This document shows positions 31,981-40,611 of a stretch of DNA of 40,611 bases, in pieces; the stretch's first letter is position 1; each line of letters begins with the position of its first letter. A model generated the notes under the pieces. It did not search any database. It was not told the DNA's origin and worked only from the letters and a program-made list of their open reading frames with translations. The DNA lies in assembly GCF_014646695.1 (NCBI RefSeq), contig NZ_BMNT01000016.1, forward strand, positions 1-40,611, read 5' to 3'. The DNA comes from Sphaerisporangium melleum. GTDB lineage: Bacteria; Actinomycetota; Actinomycetes; Streptosporangiales; Streptosporangiaceae. The position numbers and the translations under genes were made by a program.

Positions 31981-33321
31981 TCAGTGCCGCCCAACACGTT
32001 TGTGCAGCTCTTCGCGATACTTCACGAACTCACTCTCTTTATCAGTGAATTTCGTGATTCTATGCTGCGGGTCGACCGTGACAAACCAGTACCAATCACC
32101 CTTAGCCGGACGAAGCGCCGCAATGAGCGCCGCCTCCCCGGGGTTGCTGATCGGCCCGGGCGGCAGCCCGGGGCGCATGTAGGTGTTGTACGGGGTGTCG
32201 CGCTTGATCTCGGCGTTCGACGCCATGATGCCGTGCTTGCCCAGGCCGTACATCACCGTGCTGTCCATCTCCAGCTTGGCGCCGGAAGCGAGGCGATTGT
32301 AGATGACTCTCGCGATCTTCGGATAGTCGGCCTCCCTGCCGCCCTCGGCCTGGACGATGCTCGCGACCACCACGACCTCGCCGGGAGTGAGCCGCTGGCG
32401 TGCGGCGCCCTCCTGCAGCCCGACCGAGGCCGCGGCGCGCTCGAAGCGGCGGACCATCGCGCGCAGCAGCTCCCGGGGCGTCGTGGAACGCTCGATGTCG
32501 TAGGTCGCCGGGAACAGGAACCCCTCGGCGGCGCCCTTGGCGTAGGCGGGCAGGCCGAGCTCGGCGGGACGGGCCAGAATCTTCGACAGCTCGGCCGCGG
32601 GCAGCCCGGAGCCCTTGGCCAGGCGGGCGACCGTCTCGACGGCGCGCAGCCCTTCGGGCACCGTCACCCGCCTGCGGATGCGGGACTGCGGCGCGAGCAG
32701 CAGGTTCAGCGCCTCGACGGCCGCCATGCGCTTGCGCAGCCGGTAGCGTCCCGGGTGCAGGCCGCCCGACTTGCCGCGGTCCTCCACGGCCTGCACGAAG
32801 GCCCTGGCGCTGGCCACCACCTCGGCCTGGACGAGGACGTCCGCGACCTGCCCGGCGTTGGACCCTGGGAGGATCTCCACGACGACCGGCACCGTCCCCT
32901 TGCCCTCATAGTCGCCCGGCTTCATCAGCGGGCGCAGCACGGTGAACGCGCCGGCGAGCCCCGCGGCGATCACCGCGACGCTGCCTCCGCCGATGAGCAG
33001 GAGCAGCCCGCGCCTGCCGCGCCCTGCCCGTGCCCGACGCTCCTCCTCGTCCTCCTGATCGGCGGAGAACGCGATCAGGTCTCCGTCGTCCTCCTCGCCC
33101 ACGCCCCCGGCAACTGGGTCGGCGCGCCGATCGCCCGGGTCGTCCGGAGCGGCACGCTCTGGAACGTTCCAAGGCGGTGATGACCGGCCGTCGCTCGCAG
33201 GGAGAACGGCGTCATCGGGACGGAACGCCGGTGCCCCGTCATCGGGCTCCGGCTGCCCGGCCCGGTCAGGACCGGTGGAGGGGTCGCCTCCGTCGCCGCC
33301 GGAGCCGGCCGGGCGGCTCAC
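31981..33321 (-). CDS. mltG: Endolytic murein transglycosylase MltG, second copy (ruvX-proximal)
   Basis: A paralogue of the neighbouring gene with the same architecture: a long acidic Pro/Asp-rich cytoplasmic N-terminus (1-100, absent from the first copy), a membrane helix (about 105-127), a LysM-like part, and the YceG domain with catalytic Glu326 in [18 protein letters not shown] and [18 protein letters not shown]. The catalytic residues of both copies are intact, so neither looks like a decaying pseudogene. The GTG start overlaps the ruvX stop (GTGA). Length 446 aa. The different cytoplasmic tails suggest different partners or control; this is inference. Confidence 0.9.
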   Translation of the reverse strand: MSRPAGSGGDGGDPSTGPDRAGQPEPDDGAPAFRPDDAVLPASDGRSSPPWNVPERAAPDDPGDRRADPVAGGVGEEDDGDLIAFSADQEDEEERRARAGRGRRGLLLLIGGGSVAVIAAGLAGAFTVLRPLMKPGDYEGKGTVPVVVEILPGSNAGQVADVLVQAEVVASARAFVQAVEDRGKSGGLHPGRYRLRKRMAAVEALNLLLAPQSRIRRRVTVPEGLRAVETVARLAKGSGLPAAELSKILARPAELGLPAYAKGAAEGFLFPATYDIERSTTPRELLRAMVRRFERAAASVGLQEGAARQRLTPGEVVVVASIVQAEGGREADYPKIARVIYNRLASGAKLEMDSTVMYGLGKHGIMASNAEIKRDTPYNTYMRPGLPPGPISNPGEAALIAALRPAKGDWYWFVTVDPQHRITKFTDKESEFVKYREELHKRVGRH

Positions 33322-33809
33322 TTCGCGGGCCCGGTGCTCGATTCTCCGCCGGGGCGGCGCGGCTCGACGGGTCTCCCCGGTGGGGCCCCACTGGCACGCT
33401 CGGCGTCCAGGGCCGCTTGCAGCAGCACCACGGCCGCCGCCTGGTCGACCACCTCGCGCTGGTTCTTCGCCTTCACGCCGCTCGCGCGCAGGCTCTGCTG
33501 CGCGGACACCGTGGTCAGCCGCTCGTCGTACAGCCGGACCGGCGTCGGCGCGAGCCGTGCGGCCAGGCGGCCGGCGAACTCGCGCGCCGCCCCGGCGGCA
33601 TGACTCTCGCGCCCCGACAGCGAGGTGGGCAGACCGACGACGACCTCGACCGCCTCGTGCTCAGCGGCGATGGCGGCGATGCGGTCGAGGTCGCCCCGGC
33701 CACGCCGCACGGTCTCGACCGGGGTGGCCAGCAGGCCGGACGGGTCGCTGCGCGCCACTCCGACGCGCACCGACCCGACATCGACGCCCAGCCGGGCCCC
33801 GGGCCTCAC
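33318..33809 (-). CDS. ruvX: RuvX/YqgF pre-16S rRNA nuclease
   Basis: RNase-H-fold nuclease of the YqgF family involved in 5' maturation of 16S rRNA. Acidic active-site residues are Asp10 in [12 protein letters not shown], Asp95-Glu96 in YDERLTTV, and Asp122 in [21 protein letters not shown] is the family loop. Length 163 aa from GTG at 33809, which has only a weak G-rich ribosome site. The longer open frame to 34238 is a shadow of alaS and was rejected. It is coupled to the second mltG copy by a 4-bp overlap, the conserved alaS-ruvX-mltG-aroE order. Confidence 0.9.
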   Translation of the reverse strand: MRPGARLGVDVGSVRVGVARSDPSGLLATPVETVRRGRGDLDRIAAIAAEHEAVEVVVGLPTSLSGRESHAAGAAREFAGRLAARLAPTPVRLYDERLTTVSAQQSLRASGVKAKNQREVVDQAAAVVLLQAALDAERASGAPPGRPVEPRRPGGESSTGPAK

Positions 33810-33934
33810 CAGGGCCGCCCGCGGCCGATGGCGAACGGCGGCGAAGGACAGCGCGGCGCCGGAGTCGCCGTGGCCCGCCGCGCCGGCTCGACGCCGTACG
33901 GGCCCTCCCCCGGGCGGGACGGCACGGTGGGCCG

Positions 33935-33982
33935 GTCCGCCCGCGCGAAACGGGCGGACGGGCCGGCCGTGCGGACGGCCGG
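33935..33982 (-). terminator. Two adjacent hairpins after alaS
   Basis: GTCCGCCCG (33935-33943) pairs with CGGGCGGAC (33951-33959), and CCGGCCGT (33963-33970) pairs with ACGGCCGG (33975-33982). Both are perfect. They lie 38 and 61 bp past the alaS stop, inside the 211-bp gap before ruvX, and could end or dampen the alaS transcript. No T-run is present. Confidence 0.45.
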
Positions 33983-34020
33983 GGCCGGCGGGCAGGCGGC
34001 CCGGGGTGCCGCGGGTCCGC

Positions 34021-36693
34021 TCAGGACAGGGTCTCCCTGATCGCGTGCTCGACGGCCCCGAACGCCTCGCCGATCGCCTCCGGACGGGCTCCGCCGCCCT
34101 GCGCGACGTCATCCTTACCGCCACCGCCACCCCCAAGAGCCTTGGCGGCGGCGCCGACCAGTCGTCCGGCCTTGAGCCCCCGGGAGCGCCCCGCCTCGTT
34201 GACAGCCGCGACCACGACCGGCCGGTCGGCGGGAACACCGGCGATCACGATGATCGCTGCGCGGTCACCGGGGAACCGGCCCCGCACATCTAGGGCGAGT
34301 TTACGCAGGTCATCGGCCGAAGTGCCGTCAGGCGCGCGGTGGGTCACCACGGAGACGCCCTCGATGTCGCGCGCCGCGGCGGCGAGCTCGCCGGCCACCG
34401 CCAGCACCTGGGAGGAGCGGAGCTTCTCCAGCTCGCGCTCGGCGGCGCGCAGGCGGGTGACGATGCCCTCGACGCGCTCGGGCAGCTCTTCGCGGCGGGC
34501 CTTGAGCTGCTCGCTGATCTGCGCGACCAGAACGCTCTCGCGGGCCAGGAAGCGGAAGGCGTCCAGGCCGACCAGTGCCTCGACCCGGCGCACGCCGGCG
34601 CCGATCGAGGACTCGCCGAGCACCTTGACCAGGCCGAGCTGGCCGGAGCTCGCGACGTGGGTGCCGCCGCACAGCTCACGGGAGTAGTCGCCGACCTCGA
34701 CGATGCGGACCTCGTCGCCGTACTTCTCACCGAACAGCGCCAGTGCGCCCATCGCGCGGGCCTCGTCGAGCGAGGTGTGGTACGCGTGGACCCGCAGGTC
34801 GTTGATCAGGATCGAGTTGACCTCGTCCTCGACGTCGCGCAGAACGCTGTGCGAGACGGCCCCCGCCGCGGTGAAGTCGAACCGGAAGCGGCCCGGGGAG
34901 TTCTCGGAACCGGCCTGCGCGGCGCTCTCGCCGAGCGCGTTGCGGAACCCGCGGTGCACCAGGTGGGTCGCGGTGTGGCTGCGGGAGATGGCCCGCCGCC
35001 GCTCGATGTCGATCTCGGCGTGCACCTGGTCGCCGACCCGGACCTCGCCGTCACGGACCTTGCCGCGGTGGACGACCAGGCCCGCGAACGGCGACTGGAC
35101 GTCGGTGACGTCCACATGGGCGCCGCCGGTGGCGATCACGCCCTGGTCGGCGAGCTGACCGCCGCCCTCGGCGTAGAAGGGGGTGCGGTCCAGGACGATC
35201 TCGACCACGGTGCCGGCCCCCGCCGCCGGGACCGAGGCCCCGTCGACCAGCACGCCGATGACGGTGGCCTCCGCGGTGGTCTGGTCGTAGCCGAGGAAGT
35301 CGACCTTGCCCGCGCGGTCGAGCAGCTCGCCGAGCACCGAGATGTCGGCGTTGCCGGTCTTCTTGGCCGCGGAGTCGGCCTTGGCGCGGTCGCGCTGCTC
35401 GTTCATCAGGCGGCGGAAGCCGTCCTCGTCGACCCGCAGGCCCTGCTCGGCCGCCATCTCCAGGGTCAGGTCGATGGGGAAGCCGTAGGTGTCGTGGAGC
35501 TGGAACGCCTGGCCGCCCGCGAGAACCGCCGCGCCCTTGCGCTTGGTCTCCTCCACGGCGGCGTCGAAGATCGCGGTGCCGGTGCGCAGCGTGCCGAGGA
35601 AGGAGGTCTCCTCGGCGTCGATGACGGTGTGGATGTGCGCGGCGTCACCCTTGAGCTCGGGGTACTGCCGGCCCATCGCCTCGATGGTGGTGGCGGTGAG
35701 CTCGTGCAGGTAGCGCTCTTCGCCGGCGCCGAGCAGGCGCAGGTTGCGCACGGCGCGGCGCAGCATGCGGCGCAGGACGTAGCCGCGGCCCTCGTTGGAG
35801 GGCAGCACGCCGTCGCCCACGAGCATGACCCCGGCGCGCATGTGGTCGGCGATCACGCGCAGCGAGACGTCGGAGCGGTGGTCGCGCCCGTAGCGCGACT
35901 TGGTGAGCTCGGCCGCCCGGTCGAGGATCTTGTAGGTGGTGTCGATCTCGTAGATGTTGTCGACGCCCTGCAGGATGGCCGCCATGCGCTCCAGGCCCAT
36001 GCCGGTGTCGACGCTCTTGGCGGGCAGCTCGCCGGCGATGTCGAAGTCGACCTTGCTGCGGACCGTGCTGAGCTGGAACTGCATGAAGACGTTGTTCCAG
36101 ACCTCGAGGTAGCGGTTCTCGTCGGCGACCGGACCGCCGTCCCTGCCGTAGTCGGGGCCGCGGTCGTAGTAGATCTCGGTGCAGGGCCCGCCGGGACCGG
36201 GCACGCCCATGTGCCAGTAGTTGTCGGCCACGCCGCGGCGCTGGATGCGCTCGGCGGGGATGCCGACCTTGTTGTGCCAGATGTCGAACGCCTCGTCGTC
36301 CTCGTGGAAGACGGTGACCCACAGCAGGTGCTCGGGGAAGCCGAAACCGCCCTCGGACTCGGGCCTGGTCAGCAGCTCCCAGGCGTAGGGGATCGCCTGC
36401 TCTTTGAAGTAGTCGCCGAAGGAGAAGTTGCCGAGCATCTGGAAGAAGCTGGCGTGCCGGGTGGTCTTGCCCACCTCGTCGATGTCGAGGGTGCGCACGA
36501 CCTTCTGGGCGCTGGTCGCGCGCGGGAAGGGCGGCTTCTTCTGGCCGAGGAAGTAGGGCTTGAAGGGCACCATGCCCGCGTTGACCAGCAGCAGCGTCGG
36601 GTCCTCGGCGACAAGGCTGGCCGAGGGCACGACAGTGTGACCGCGCTCCTCGAAGAAGCGCAGGAAGCGGCGAACGATCTCTGCCGACTCCAT
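34021..36693 (-). CDS. alaS: Alanyl-tRNA synthetase
   Basis: Charges tRNA(Ala); it has a class II catalytic core, an editing domain and a C-terminal C-Ala domain. The core begins [19 protein letters not shown], with [21 protein letters not shown] as the motif-2 region. The editing zinc site is SHTATHLVH (about 569-577) and CGGTHVAS (about 672-679). The C-Ala tail carries the Gly-rich [17 protein letters not shown]. Length 890 aa. Its ATG at 36693 lies one base after the stop of the DUF6167 gene, with AAGGA 11 bases upstream. Confidence 0.97.
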   Translation of the reverse strand: MESAEIVRRFLRFFEERGHTVVPSASLVAEDPTLLLVNAGMVPFKPYFLGQKKPPFPRATSAQKVVRTLDIDEVGKTTRHASFFQMLGNFSFGDYFKEQAIPYAWELLTRPESEGGFGFPEHLLWVTVFHEDDEAFDIWHNKVGIPAERIQRRGVADNYWHMGVPGPGGPCTEIYYDRGPDYGRDGGPVADENRYLEVWNNVFMQFQLSTVRSKVDFDIAGELPAKSVDTGMGLERMAAILQGVDNIYEIDTTYKILDRAAELTKSRYGRDHRSDVSLRVIADHMRAGVMLVGDGVLPSNEGRGYVLRRMLRRAVRNLRLLGAGEERYLHELTATTIEAMGRQYPELKGDAAHIHTVIDAEETSFLGTLRTGTAIFDAAVEETKRKGAAVLAGGQAFQLHDTYGFPIDLTLEMAAEQGLRVDEDGFRRLMNEQRDRAKADSAAKKTGNADISVLGELLDRAGKVDFLGYDQTTAEATVIGVLVDGASVPAAGAGTVVEIVLDRTPFYAEGGGQLADQGVIATGGAHVDVTDVQSPFAGLVVHRGKVRDGEVRVGDQVHAEIDIERRRAISRSHTATHLVHRGFRNALGESAAQAGSENSPGRFRFDFTAAGAVSHSVLRDVEDEVNSILINDLRVHAYHTSLDEARAMGALALFGEKYGDEVRIVEVGDYSRELCGGTHVASSGQLGLVKVLGESSIGAGVRRVEALVGLDAFRFLARESVLVAQISEQLKARREELPERVEGIVTRLRAAERELEKLRSSQVLAVAGELAAAARDIEGVSVVTHRAPDGTSADDLRKLALDVRGRFPGDRAAIIVIAGVPADRPVVVAAVNEAGRSRGLKAGRLVGAAAKALGGGGGGKDDVAQGGGARPEAIGEAFGAVEHAIRETLS

Positions 36694-36694
36694 C

Positions 36695-36949
36695 TCAGCG
36701 GCCGTCCTTTACATCGTCTGGGTGGGTTGTCTCAACACTGTCGAGGCCGAACCGCGCTCGCAACTCGGTTTCCCTGCCTGCGGAGAGGCGCCGGACCTCT
36801 CCGGCGAACGAACGCGCCTCGGCGGCGAGGTCCAGGGCGCGGTCGGCCGTGCGGCGCGCGACGTGGTCGGGCTTCAACGCTTGAAGCTTACGCATCGTCC
36901 AGACCGCGATGTACGCGCCCAGGGCCATGTAGAACAGCCGGCGGATCAT
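36695..36949 (-). CDS. DUF6167-like small membrane protein
   Basis: An 84-residue protein with an N-terminal membrane segment, [30 protein letters not shown], then a polar, charged tail. The position (just after DUF948, just before alaS) and sequence match the DUF6167 family of actinobacteria; the function is unknown. ATG at 36949 overlaps the stop of the DUF948 gene (ATGA), and its own stop is one base before the alaS start, so DUF948-DUF6167-alaS is one coupled unit. Confidence 0.75.
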   Translation of the reverse strand: MIRRLFYMALGAYIAVWTMRKLQALKPDHVARRTADRALDLAAEARSFAGEVRRLSAGRETELRARFGLDSVETTHPDDVKDGR

Positions 36950-37335
36950 GCGCGCCGCCGCCGGCCGTCCGCGCCGAAGGCTCCGCGCCGCCGGCCGGTG
37001 AGTGCGGCGCGCAGCGCGTGCAGCAGCGCGGCGATCTTGATCAGTGGCCGGGCGAGCAGCGAGGACGCCACATTGCTGACCTTCGCCACATCGCCGCTGA
37101 CCCGCTTGACGTCGACCGCGATGGCCTCGACGGCGACCAACTGGCGGTTGGTCTCGGAGACCGTGACGCTGAGATCGTCCAGCAGCGGGACGACCCGGTC
37201 GCTCAGGTCGGCGACGGTCTTGGCGGTCTCGGTGAGCAGCCGGGCCAGCCGCACCAGCACCACGGCCATGAAGCACACCAAGATCGCCCAGAACAGCGCG
37301 ACGATGAGGCCGGCGACCTCTCCGGCGGTAAGCAT
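36946..37335 (-). CDS. DUF948 membrane protein
   Basis: 129 residues: an N-terminal transmembrane helix (VAGLIVALFWAILVCFMAVVLVRLARLL) followed by an amphipathic coiled-coil-like stretch (VADLSDRVVPLLDDLSVTVSETNRQL, VEAIAVDVKRVSGDVAKVSNVASSL) and a basic C-terminus. This is typical of DUF948 proteins, whose role is unknown. ATG at 37335 has GGGGA 9 bases upstream, and a perfect 15-bp palindrome is directly ahead of that site. It is the first gene of the DUF948-DUF6167-alaS unit. Confidence 0.85.
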   Translation of the reverse strand: MLTAGEVAGLIVALFWAILVCFMAVVLVRLARLLTETAKTVADLSDRVVPLLDDLSVTVSETNRQLVAVEAIAVDVKRVSGDVAKVSNVASSLLARPLIKIAALLHALRAALTGRRRGAFGADGRRRRA

Positions 37336-37350
37336 GTCGATGCGTCCCCT

Positions 37351-37365
37351 CGTAGGTGACCTACG
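37351..37365. promoter_or_regulatory. Palindrome upstream of the DUF948-alaS unit
   Basis: CGTAGGTGACCTACG is a perfect 7+7 inverted repeat around one base, ending 15 bp before the DUF948 start codon and touching its ribosome site. It could be an operator or a small RNA hairpin. No -35/-10 pair was found with it. Confidence 0.4.
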
Positions 37366-37464
37366 GTTGTCCGGCCCGTCAGGGGCGGTGGAATGGACAG
37401 ACCCTATCGCGCCCGGCGTCGGCGCCCACGCCGCGCGCGCCGCCCTGTGGACGGCGCGCGGAGG

Positions 37465-38781
37465 TCAGCGGGGACCGCGCAGGAACTCACGGATCTTCGT
37501 CCAGCGATCGGCGAAGTGCGCCTCGGCGCCGTGGCGGGTGGGCTCGTAGTAGCGCCGGCCGCGGATCTGCTCGGGCGCGTAGTCCTGCCGGACGAGGCCG
37601 TGCTCGAAGTCGTGGGGATACTGGTAGTCCTTGCCGTGGCCGAGCGCGGCGGCGCCGGGATAGTGGGCGTCGCGCAGGTGGCCGGGCACCTGGCCGATCA
37701 GTCCTTTGCGCACGTCGTCGCCGGCGGCGCCGATCGCCTTGACGACGGCGTTGGACTTGGGGGCCAGCGCGCAGTGGATGACCGCCTGGGCGAGGTTGAT
37801 GCGTCCCTCGGGCAGGCCGATCATCTCCACGGCCTGCGCGGCGGCGACCGCGATCTGCAGGCAGGTCGGGTCGGCCATGCCGACGTCCTCCGAGGCGAAG
37901 ATCATGATGCGGCGGGCGAGGAACCGCGGGTCCTCCCCCGCCTCGATCATGCGGGCCAGGTAGTGCAGGGCGGCGTCGGCGTCCGAGCCGCGCATGCTCT
38001 TGATGAAGGCGCTGATGACGTCGTAGTGCTGGTCACCCTGCCGGTCGTAGCGCACGGCCGCCTTGTCGACGGCCTTCTCGACGGTCTCGACGGTGATCGC
38101 GCCCTCGGGGACCAGCAGCGCAGCGGCCTCCAGGTAGGTGAGCGAGCGGCGCGCGTCCCCGCCGGCCAGGCGCACCAGATGGTCGGCCGCCTCGGGTGCG
38201 AGGGTCACCCTGCCGCCCAGGCCGCGCGGGTCGGCCACCGCCCGGTCGAGGACGGCGCGGACGTCGTCCTCCGACAGCGACTCCAGCGTCAGCAGCAGCG
38301 AGCGCGACAGCAGCGGCGAGATCACCGAGAAGAAGGGGTTCTCGGTGGTGGCCCCGATGAAGGTGACCCAGCGGTTCTCCACCGCCGGCAGCAGGGCGTC
38401 CTGCTGGGCCTTGTTGAACCGGTGGACCTCGTCGACGAACAGGACGGTCTGGCGGCCGGTCATGCCGAGTTCGCGCCTGGCCTGCTCGATCGCCGCCCGG
38501 ACCTCCTTGACGCCCGCCGAGACGGCCGAGACCTCGACGAACCGGCGCTTGGTGACGCCCGCGACGACATAGGCGAGGGTGGTCTTGCCGGTGCCGGGCG
38601 GCCCCCACAGGAACAGCGACATGGGGGCCTCGCTCTCGACCAGCCGGCGCAGCGGGGTGCCCGGGCCGAGCAGGTGACGCTGGCCGATCACCTCGTCGAG
38701 GCCGCGCGGGCGCATGCGCACCGCGAGGGGCTCCTGGCCCTTGTGGGCCTCCTCCGCCGCCGAGTCGAACAAACTCTCCAC
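37465..38781 (-). CDS. rarA: RarA/MgsA-type replication-associated recombination ATPase
   Basis: AAA+ ATPase of the clamp-loader clade that acts at stalled replication forks. Walker A is GPPGTGKT at 60-67, Walker B is VLFVDEVH (113-120), the sensor stretch is [11 protein letters not shown], and the C-terminal tetramerisation part contains [25 protein letters not shown] and [10 protein letters not shown]. Length 438 aa, normal. The start is GTG at 38781. It is 53 bp after the DUF2231 gene and 129 bp before the DUF948-alaS unit on the same strand. Confidence 0.95.
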   Translation of the reverse strand: MESLFDSAAEEAHKGQEPLAVRMRPRGLDEVIGQRHLLGPGTPLRRLVESEAPMSLFLWGPPGTGKTTLAYVVAGVTKRRFVEVSAVSAGVKEVRAAIEQARRELGMTGRQTVLFVDEVHRFNKAQQDALLPAVENRWVTFIGATTENPFFSVISPLLSRSLLLTLESLSEDDVRAVLDRAVADPRGLGGRVTLAPEAADHLVRLAGGDARRSLTYLEAAALLVPEGAITVETVEKAVDKAAVRYDRQGDQHYDVISAFIKSMRGSDADAALHYLARMIEAGEDPRFLARRIMIFASEDVGMADPTCLQIAVAAAQAVEMIGLPEGRINLAQAVIHCALAPKSNAVVKAIGAAGDDVRKGLIGQVPGHLRDAHYPGAAALGHGKDYQYPHDFEHGLVRQDYAPEQIRGRRYYEPTRHGAEAHFADRWTKIREFLRGPR

Positions 38782-38834
38782 GCACCGACATTACCGCCGC
38801 CACGCGGGGCGTCAGGGCCGCGCGCGGGAGGCGT

Positions 38835-39296
38835 TCAGCGGGCCCAGACTGCCGTCGCGCCCGTGTGCCCTGCCCGCAGCACGTAGAAAGCGGCGGTCAG
38901 GGCCAGCAGCACGGTGAGCACGGCGAGCACGGCCGTGGTGACCCGGCCCCAGCGGCGGGAGGAGTACACCAGCAGCAGCGAGGAGACGGCGAGGCCGAAG
39001 GTGCTCAGCACCAGGGGGTTGGCGTAGCCCTCGTGCTCCTGGACGCGCGCGGCCAGCGGCCCTTCGGGCAACCCGCCGCCGAACATCGCCTCGAAGAACG
39101 CCTCTCCGCTCTCCTTGGCGGCGAAGGCGGCAGCGGGGGCCGCGATCGCGAGCAGGACCACCGCCCAGGCGATGCGGGGACGCACACGCGGCACCACGCC
39201 GTAGGCGATCGAGCCCACGGCGAGCAGCGGGATGAAGACCACGGCCGCGTGGATCATCAGGGGGTGGGCGGGCAGCCCGAAGATCTGGTCGAACAT
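38835..39296 (-). CDS. DUF2231 integral membrane protein
   Basis: 153 residues with four predicted membrane helices (IHAAVVFIPLLAVGSIAYGVV, IAWAVVLLAIAAPAAAFAA, LVLSTFGLAVSSLLLVY, VTTAVLAVLTVLLALTAAFYVL). The N-terminus FGLPAHPLMIHAAVVF is the DUF2231 hallmark; its two histidines suggest a metal or heme site, which is unproven. ATG at 39296 was chosen for AGGAG about 8 bases upstream; the frame to 39452 is open without homology. The function is unknown. Confidence 0.85.
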   Translation of the reverse strand: MFDQIFGLPAHPLMIHAAVVFIPLLAVGSIAYGVVPRVRPRIAWAVVLLAIAAPAAAFAAKESGEAFFEAMFGGGLPEGPLAARVQEHEGYANPLVLSTFGLAVSSLLLVYSSRRWGRVTTAVLAVLTVLLALTAAFYVLRAGHTGATAVWAR

Positions 39297-39326
39297 CTGG
39301 AAGCTCCTGTCAGTGGCTCGTCGGCT

Positions 39327-39354
39327 ATACCCGCCCGGGTGCGCTGAAGGTTCC
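39327..39354 (-). promoter_or_regulatory. Possible alternative-sigma promoter of the DUF2231 gene
   Basis: On the minus strand GGAACC (39354-39349) and GGGTAT (39332-39327) are 16 bases apart, 30 bp before the gene. GGGTAT is the -10 of SigB/SigF-type stress promoters in actinomycetes, and GGAAC resembles an ECF -35; the mix makes assignment unsafe. The rest of the gap 39355-39590 holds the start region of the cyclophilin gene and no other gene. Confidence 0.25.
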
Positions 39355-39590
39355 GCGCTGCGCCGGACGACGCGGCCCCCACCACCGCGTCCCCATGATC
39401 CCGATCGGACCGTCAAGCTGCCATAAAGAACTTCCCCTTGGCAACATTCCACTCGGCAACCACGCGACGCGACCAGGTCAAGGAAGATCTACCGGCCGCC
39501 GGGAACTCGGCGTTTTATCCGAGCTCAACATAAAGGCCGGTACGATTCCCGAGCACATCAAGTCATCTATCGGCAAATGGAAGGCATACC

Positions 39591-40520
39591 GTGACCGACG
39601 TGGATCGCCAGACCCAGCTGGCACGGGAGCACCGCGAACGGCAGGAACAGCGGGCCAAGGGCGCCTCCGGCACATCCAGGCGGAACACGGTCATCGGTGC
39701 CGGTCTGGGCGTGCTGCTCGTGGCCGGTGGCATCTTCGCCGCCACCACGCTGCTCGGGGACGATGGGAAGAAGCCGACCTCGGCGGCGGCGCCGTCCGAC
39801 TCTCCCGCCGCCTCCTCCGAGCCCTCCGCCACGGCCTCCGCGCCGGCCGAGGCCCCCACCGCGAGCGCCGACCCGGCCGCCGCGACCTGCGAGTACCGCA
39901 AGGACGACAGCGGATCCCCCGCCAAGAAGGTGGGCACGCCGCCGTCCAAGCCGGACACCCGCGGCAAGCACATGGTGGTCACCACCAACCAGGGGACGAT
40001 CGTCATCGAGCTGGCCACCGCCGCCGCCCCCTGCACGGTGAACTCCTTCGAGTTCCTGGCGAAGAAGAACTTCTTCGACAACACCCGCTGCCACCGGCTC
40101 GCGACGGTCGACACGGTCGGCCTCGGCATGCTGCAGTGTGGCGACCCGTTCGCCAAGGCGGACGGTAAGCACTCCACCGACGGCTCCGGCGGCCCGGGTT
40201 ACCTGTTCAACGACGAGAACCTCGGCGGCATGCAGCTCGGCAGGGGCACGGTGGCCATGGCGCAGTCCTCGGAGGACGCCAACTCCAACGGCAGCCAGTT
40301 CTTCATCTCCTTCGCCGACGACAACACCCAGCTGACCGCCGCGGGCGCCGCGTTCACCCCCTTCGGCGTCGTCACCAAGGGCATGGACATCGTCGACAAG
40401 ATCGCCAAGGGTGGCATCATCCCCTTCAACGACGACCCGATGTCCGACGTGCGCGGCGAGGGCTCCAACGCACCCAAGCTCCCGGTGATCATCAAGGACC
40501 TGCGGATCACCAACCGCTAG
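39591..40520 (+). CDS. Membrane-anchored cyclophilin-type peptidyl-prolyl isomerase
   Basis: Catalyses cis-trans isomerisation at prolines in folding proteins. A short charged cytoplasmic N-terminus is followed by a membrane anchor (about 34-55, VIGAGLGVLLVAGGIFAATTLL), a Ser/Ala/Pro-rich linker (62-98), and the cyclophilin domain (about 125-305) with TNQGTIVIEL, CHRLATVDTVGLGMLQCGDP, NSNGSQFFISF and FTPFGVV. The active site should therefore face the cell exterior. Length 309 aa. The GTG at 39591 has GGAAGG 6 bases upstream. It is the only rightward gene at this end and stands alone, with a terminator behind it. Confidence 0.92.
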   Translation: MTDVDRQTQLAREHRERQEQRAKGASGTSRRNTVIGAGLGVLLVAGGIFAATTLLGDDGKKPTSAAAPSDSPAASSEPSATASAPAEAPTASADPAAATCEYRKDDSGSPAKKVGTPPSKPDTRGKHMVVTTNQGTIVIELATAAAPCTVNSFEFLAKKNFFDNTRCHRLATVDTVGLGMLQCGDPFAKADGKHSTDGSGGPGYLFNDENLGGMQLGRGTVAMAQSSEDANSNGSQFFISFADDNTQLTAAGAAFTPFGVVTKGMDIVDKIAKGGIIPFNDDPMSDVRGEGSNAPKLPVIIKDLRITNR

Positions 40521-40555
40521 CCGCTCCGCCGGCCGGACGGCCGACTACACCGCGA

Positions 40556-40586
40556 GAGCCCCGGCGCGCAGTGCGCGCCGGGGCTC
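40556..40586 (+). terminator. Strong hairpin terminator after the cyclophilin gene
   Basis: A 14-bp perfect stem, GAGCCCCGGCGCGC (40556-40569) with GCGCGCCGGGGCTC (40573-40586), closes a 3-base loop 35 bp after the stop codon. No T-run follows, as usual in high-GC genomes. Confidence 0.7.
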
Positions 40587-40611
40587 CATGCTTTCCGCCG
40601 GGGCCGCCGGT

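Noticed and set aside
34339-37359. Rightward open frame of 1006 codons opposite alaS
   Set aside because: Antisense shadow of alaS and the DUF948/DUF6167 genes.

Overview
The window is a high-GC actinomycete chromosome segment. Gene content, gene order and protein style (argCJBDFR-argH, infC-rpmI-rplT, pheST, alaS-ruvX-mltG-aroE, ArgR, GPP34, DUF948/DUF6167) fit Actinomycetia. A Streptosporangiales-type organism is plausible, but that rank is inference.

Layout, left to right. Positions 1-584 hold no gene but carry three leftward promoter-like sequences, two built on the same 13-bp repeat; they look like the promoter region of a ribosomal RNA operon lying just beyond the left edge. Then, all on the minus strand, come tyrS, a 3-methyladenine DNA glycosylase, argH, and the arginine cluster argC-argJ-argB-argD-argF-argR (transcribed from argC leftwards, with 4-bp overlaps from argJ to argR). 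argG is absent; a 174-bp gap with a terminator hairpin and a perfect palindrome separates argR from argH.

From about 10.3 to 22.1 kb the strand switches. This accessory block is rightward except for one TetR gene: acyl-CoA synthetase, MFS transporter, a GPP34 protein + APC permease + GNAT acetyltransferase operon, a TetR regulator with a C-terminal zinc-ribbon-like tail divergent from an NmrA-type NAD(P)-binding protein, and a large secreted penicillin-acylase-family Ntn hydrolase with a C-terminal discoidin domain. A perfect 15-bp hairpin closes the block.

From 22.1 to 39.3 kb the minus strand returns to housekeeping genes: pheS-pheT, a soluble PAS histidine kinase, a SpoU-type RNA methyltransferase, infC-rpmI-rplT (infC starts at ATC behind a structured leader with an attenuator), aroE, two tandem mltG paralogues, ruvX, alaS, two small membrane proteins (DUF6167, DUF948), rarA and a DUF2231 membrane protein. 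The right end carries a rightward membrane-anchored cyclophilin and its terminator.

Functionally the core covers arginine biosynthesis under ArgR control, tRNA charging (Tyr, Phe, Ala), translation initiation and ribosomal proteins, DNA repair (Mpg, RarA), rRNA processing (RuvX), peptidoglycan strand termination (MltG) and shikimate synthesis. The accessory block is the most likely place for undescribed biology, especially the GPP34-permease-acetyltransferase operon and the TetR-zinc-ribbon/NmrA pair. No tRNA, rRNA, CRISPR array, insertion sequence or phage gene was recognised inside the window.
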